The translations under genes were made by a program, and so were the position numbers. This document shows, piece by piece, positions 61,101 to 64,000 of a stretch of 64,000 nt of DNA (position 1 is its first letter; each line of letters begins with the position of its first letter). Source of the stretch: Montifringilla adamsi (Eukaryota > Chordata > Aves > Passeriformes > Passeridae); contig JAGGNK010013003.1 of assembly GCA_017590115.1 (NCBI GenBank), positions 3,034,431 through 3,098,430 on the forward strand. Reading direction: 5' to 3'. The notes beneath the pieces are model-generated. The model made no database searches. It saw only the letters and a list, made by a program, of their open reading frames with translations, and was not told where the DNA came from.

Positions 61101-64000
61101 CTGAATAAAGTGGGCAACCTGCTGAGGGGTCAGAAAGTAGGAAGAGACATTGAGGGGTCTCCCTTATGCTGCTGGTGTGTGTCCCTGAACAAGTCAGCTG
61201 AACCACCACTGATCCAGCAGGACTGTTCAGTGAAGGATCCTGTAATGGGACACTGCCAGAATGATTGGGCACGAGGGTCCTGGTTTTCCTGGGGGGCTGA
61301 CAAACAAATCAAACACCAAGGGTGGAGGAAATCTCCCCTTTTCACATGAACCAGAGCTTTGAGCTCCTCCCTACAAGCATATCATTCTGTCTCAGAAGTA
61401 TGACAGGGCTGGAATGAATTAAACTCTGCCTATAAGTGCATTTCTGAGCAGTTTTACTCTAGAATATATTTCACTACAAAGCACTCCAGCAGGTGTTTGA
61501 ATTCAACCCTTAAAATAATCAAGAGTGGCATTCATATGCTAAAAGACAACCCCACAGTCAAGTGCCTTGCTGAATGAGAATCTTGGTGAAATTGGTAATT
61601 TCAAATTGGTTTAAAGTACTTGAAATTTATTCTACACAGTGCTGACAATCTCACATGCTCTTATTATAATTACAGTGTATAAAAACAGTAAAACAGTCCC
61701 TGACCAAAGGTCTGGCAGTCTAATTAAACAAAAACAGCAGAAAAAACTGAAAGGAAACAGATATAGAGTGGGAAGTTCAATGGAATAAAAACCAAGATTT
61801 GTGATCTTTAGGTTATGAATAAAACCATATTGCCTCCTCAGGCAAACTTTGCTGGTTATTCTGACAGTTCCTGGGTAGGCACAACATACAGAAAGTGCTA
61901 ATTGAGATTTCTCACAATCTCTTAAAGAAGTTCTTGAAGTCAGTTGGGTCCCAATGTTCCTCTGAGAAATGTAAGCCTTTGAAATAATTCTATTTCTTCT
62001 CTACTTAAAACAAAGAAAGAATCAGTATAGCTCTATAGTCCAGGCAAGAGTTTTGCAATTTTTTTTTTAAGAATTTGCAGCTAAAGGAGACAGATGAACC
62101 AAAAAGAAACCACATTAACGTGTAAGTTAAATACTTATGCTAAATGTAGTATTCAGAATCTTGATTAAATACTTGAAAATCATGATTTCACACTGAAAAT
62201 AAAAATATAATAATAGGATATTTATAGAAATTGTGGAATAATTTTGATAAATACACTCTATCATCAAATTCAAAGATTCTGTCATGAAACACAAAGTATG
62301 ACCATTTGGAATATGCTGAAAAAGAAAGTGATAACCTGCAAATCCCCTTTTTGGCAGTTATCAGAAACATCTTGCAATGCCCAGCATGTTTTTTTTCAAC
62401 AAAGAACAAGGCTACTCGCTTATGACATCAAGAAGAATGCTCTTCATGGGCTTCTTGATCGTCTAACCACATCTTTTGCAGAGGAAAATGAATTTGCCAG
62501 AGAGAAGCCCACTAGACAAAAGAAATGCTTGATCCAGTGAGTACTTCCTAGCTCCTGACAGTGTCAGTCATTTCACTGTTACCAGAAAAAGTGAATCCTG
62601 CCAAGTCATTCCAAGATCAACCACATTCCTTTCTACCTGGCGGTAAAAGATGGCTCTTCATTACTCACAGGGTTTAATGAGCACTGCAATGTTAGCTCCC
62701 ATCTCCTGGTCAAATTCCAGTACAGGTAATTGCCTTCTGCCTCCCCAAATTCCCTTTGTGATTCCCTTAGGTCAGACACTCTTCAGTCTGCTCTAAGCTG
62801 CCCATGCAGTGTTAAACACCAGAAGGGGCCACTTTTAATGAATTAATTACAGAGTGAGTTAAAATCTCCCACTTTCTCAGGCTAGAATTCACAAAATACA
62901 TCACTGGCATCCATGAATCATTTTTCTAAAAGTCACTGGGTCACTCAGTATGTTTTAATTAACAGATTTTTTTAGACAAATTTGTTTTAATTATGTTAAC
63001 AGACTCTCTAATGTGTGCACAGGTGTTTTGTTGGCTTGCAGACTGAGGCCAGCCGGGATCCTGGTCACAATGAAACGTGTTACACTTAAATGTATTTCAC
63101 TGAGATGTCCATGAGATGTCCCATGAGCCCCAAAGCATTTACTTACTTCAGGCCTTCAAAAAAACCATGACAAACTGTGCATTTTTTTGATCAGAGGCGA
63201 GGGGGTGGGGGGCTAGGACCTGCCAAAATGTTCTGTTGAAAAGCATCAAATTCTTGCCATTTTTGGCTGGGTACTCTCATTTTGCCACTTATTTTCACGA
63301 CCTCAGAGTTTTGCATGCAAAGCACTCAAGGTCAGTGTCAAAACTCCATTGGAACTCCCTTGAAATTAAAATGTTCCACAAAACATTCAACTCCACGTCA
63401 CCTACTCTGCCTGTTGGGTGAATTCCAATACTTGCTCTCAATACAAGGATGTAAGGGAGATTCGTATCTGGCAAAACAGATCCTGTCCTTTACACTACAC
63501 TACCAATATATTGCAACCACAAATTACCTTTCCTTTTTGCATTGCTTACTGTCATTGCATATTTTTTATTAATCTGAGAATTTTGATAACAAAATATTAA
63601 TAACAACTTTAAAATAATTTCAAGTGCTGTGCAGACACCAGAATAAGTTTATGCTACCAGTAAAACAGATGGAGGAAAAAATTCTACTTCTGCTGGTAGT
63701 AATATATTCTAAGCTCCAATTTCATATTTGGTTTAGTCATGAAGACATGCACTTAATCCACAATGCACCATCATGAATTTTTGATTATTTCATTTCAGAG
63801 TTATCAATATGCAAGTCCTTTTCCTTTTAGGGTAAGGACTTAATTTGTCACACTTTTATTAGTTTTTCAGTCCCTTTACAAGCTCCAGTGTTCAAGTTCT
63901 GTGCATACACTATCTCTGAGGGTGACAAGCAGGTTTCTGGAGAGTTGCAGAGGGGAATCCCAAAGAACATATGGCCACGAGAAAATACCATTTCCTTTTG
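61101..64000. other. Unique noncoding sequence, right end
   Basis: No gene, RNA or transposon recognised. Open frames below 100 codons have no coding features. A short G-rich run (GAGGGGGTGGGGGGCTAGG near 63198) is present. Confidence 0.5.

Noticed and set aside
1..64000. tRNA, rRNA, snoRNA, microRNA, CRISPR or bacterial features
   Set aside because: No B-box/GTTCGA-type tRNA signal, no long precursor-like hairpin, no regularly spaced repeat-spacer array and no dense coding were seen on either strand by eye.

Overview
The window reads as nuclear DNA of a bird, most likely AT-rich intergenic sequence (a gene desert) or one very long intron. The bird assignment rests on several truncated 3' ends of CR1 retrotransposons, on two stretches resembling avian endogenous-retrovirus LTRs, and on scattered A/T homopolymers and short microsatellites. 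Nothing looks bacterial, viral or organellar: there are no dense open reading frames, no operons, no rRNA or tRNA, no CRISPR. Almost every open frame is short, starts at a random methionine and has low-complexity or nonsense content.

Layout: 1-6200 is unique noncoding sequence with two microsatellites. 6207-8345 is the most structured part. It holds a nearly perfect 186-bp tandem duplication ended by A-tracts, one isolated unit and then three consecutive units of a diverged 187-191-bp repeat, a TA/CA microsatellite and a CR1 scrap. 8346-33600 is unique sequence with a few stretches that look like conserved noncoding elements and one perfect 26-bp hairpin at 30994-31019. 33679-33990 on the minus strand is the only open frame with protein-like composition; it contains a possible 66-codon phase-0 exon. 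34575-34765 is an antisense CR1 piece. 34766-47100 is again unique sequence, with a small CpG-containing patch near 41.4 kb, a possible MIR-like SINE relic near 43.2 kb and enhancer-like stretches near 45.2-46.1 kb. 47149-49590 and 57395-59750 are transposon-rich (CR1 tails, a decayed CR1 ORF2 end, two LTR-like pieces). 60240-61100 is a GC-richer stretch with a 67-bp tandem duplication and possibly an unclassified interspersed repeat. The last 2.6 kb shows nothing recognisable.

No complete protein gene can be supported, so there is no pathway to reconstruct. Identifications of CR1 and LTR sequences come from recognising family consensus features by eye, not from a database search, and boundaries are approximate. 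No undescribed biological system is evident. The best leads are the minus-strand exon candidate, the two repeat systems at 6.2-8.2 kb and the conserved-element candidates.
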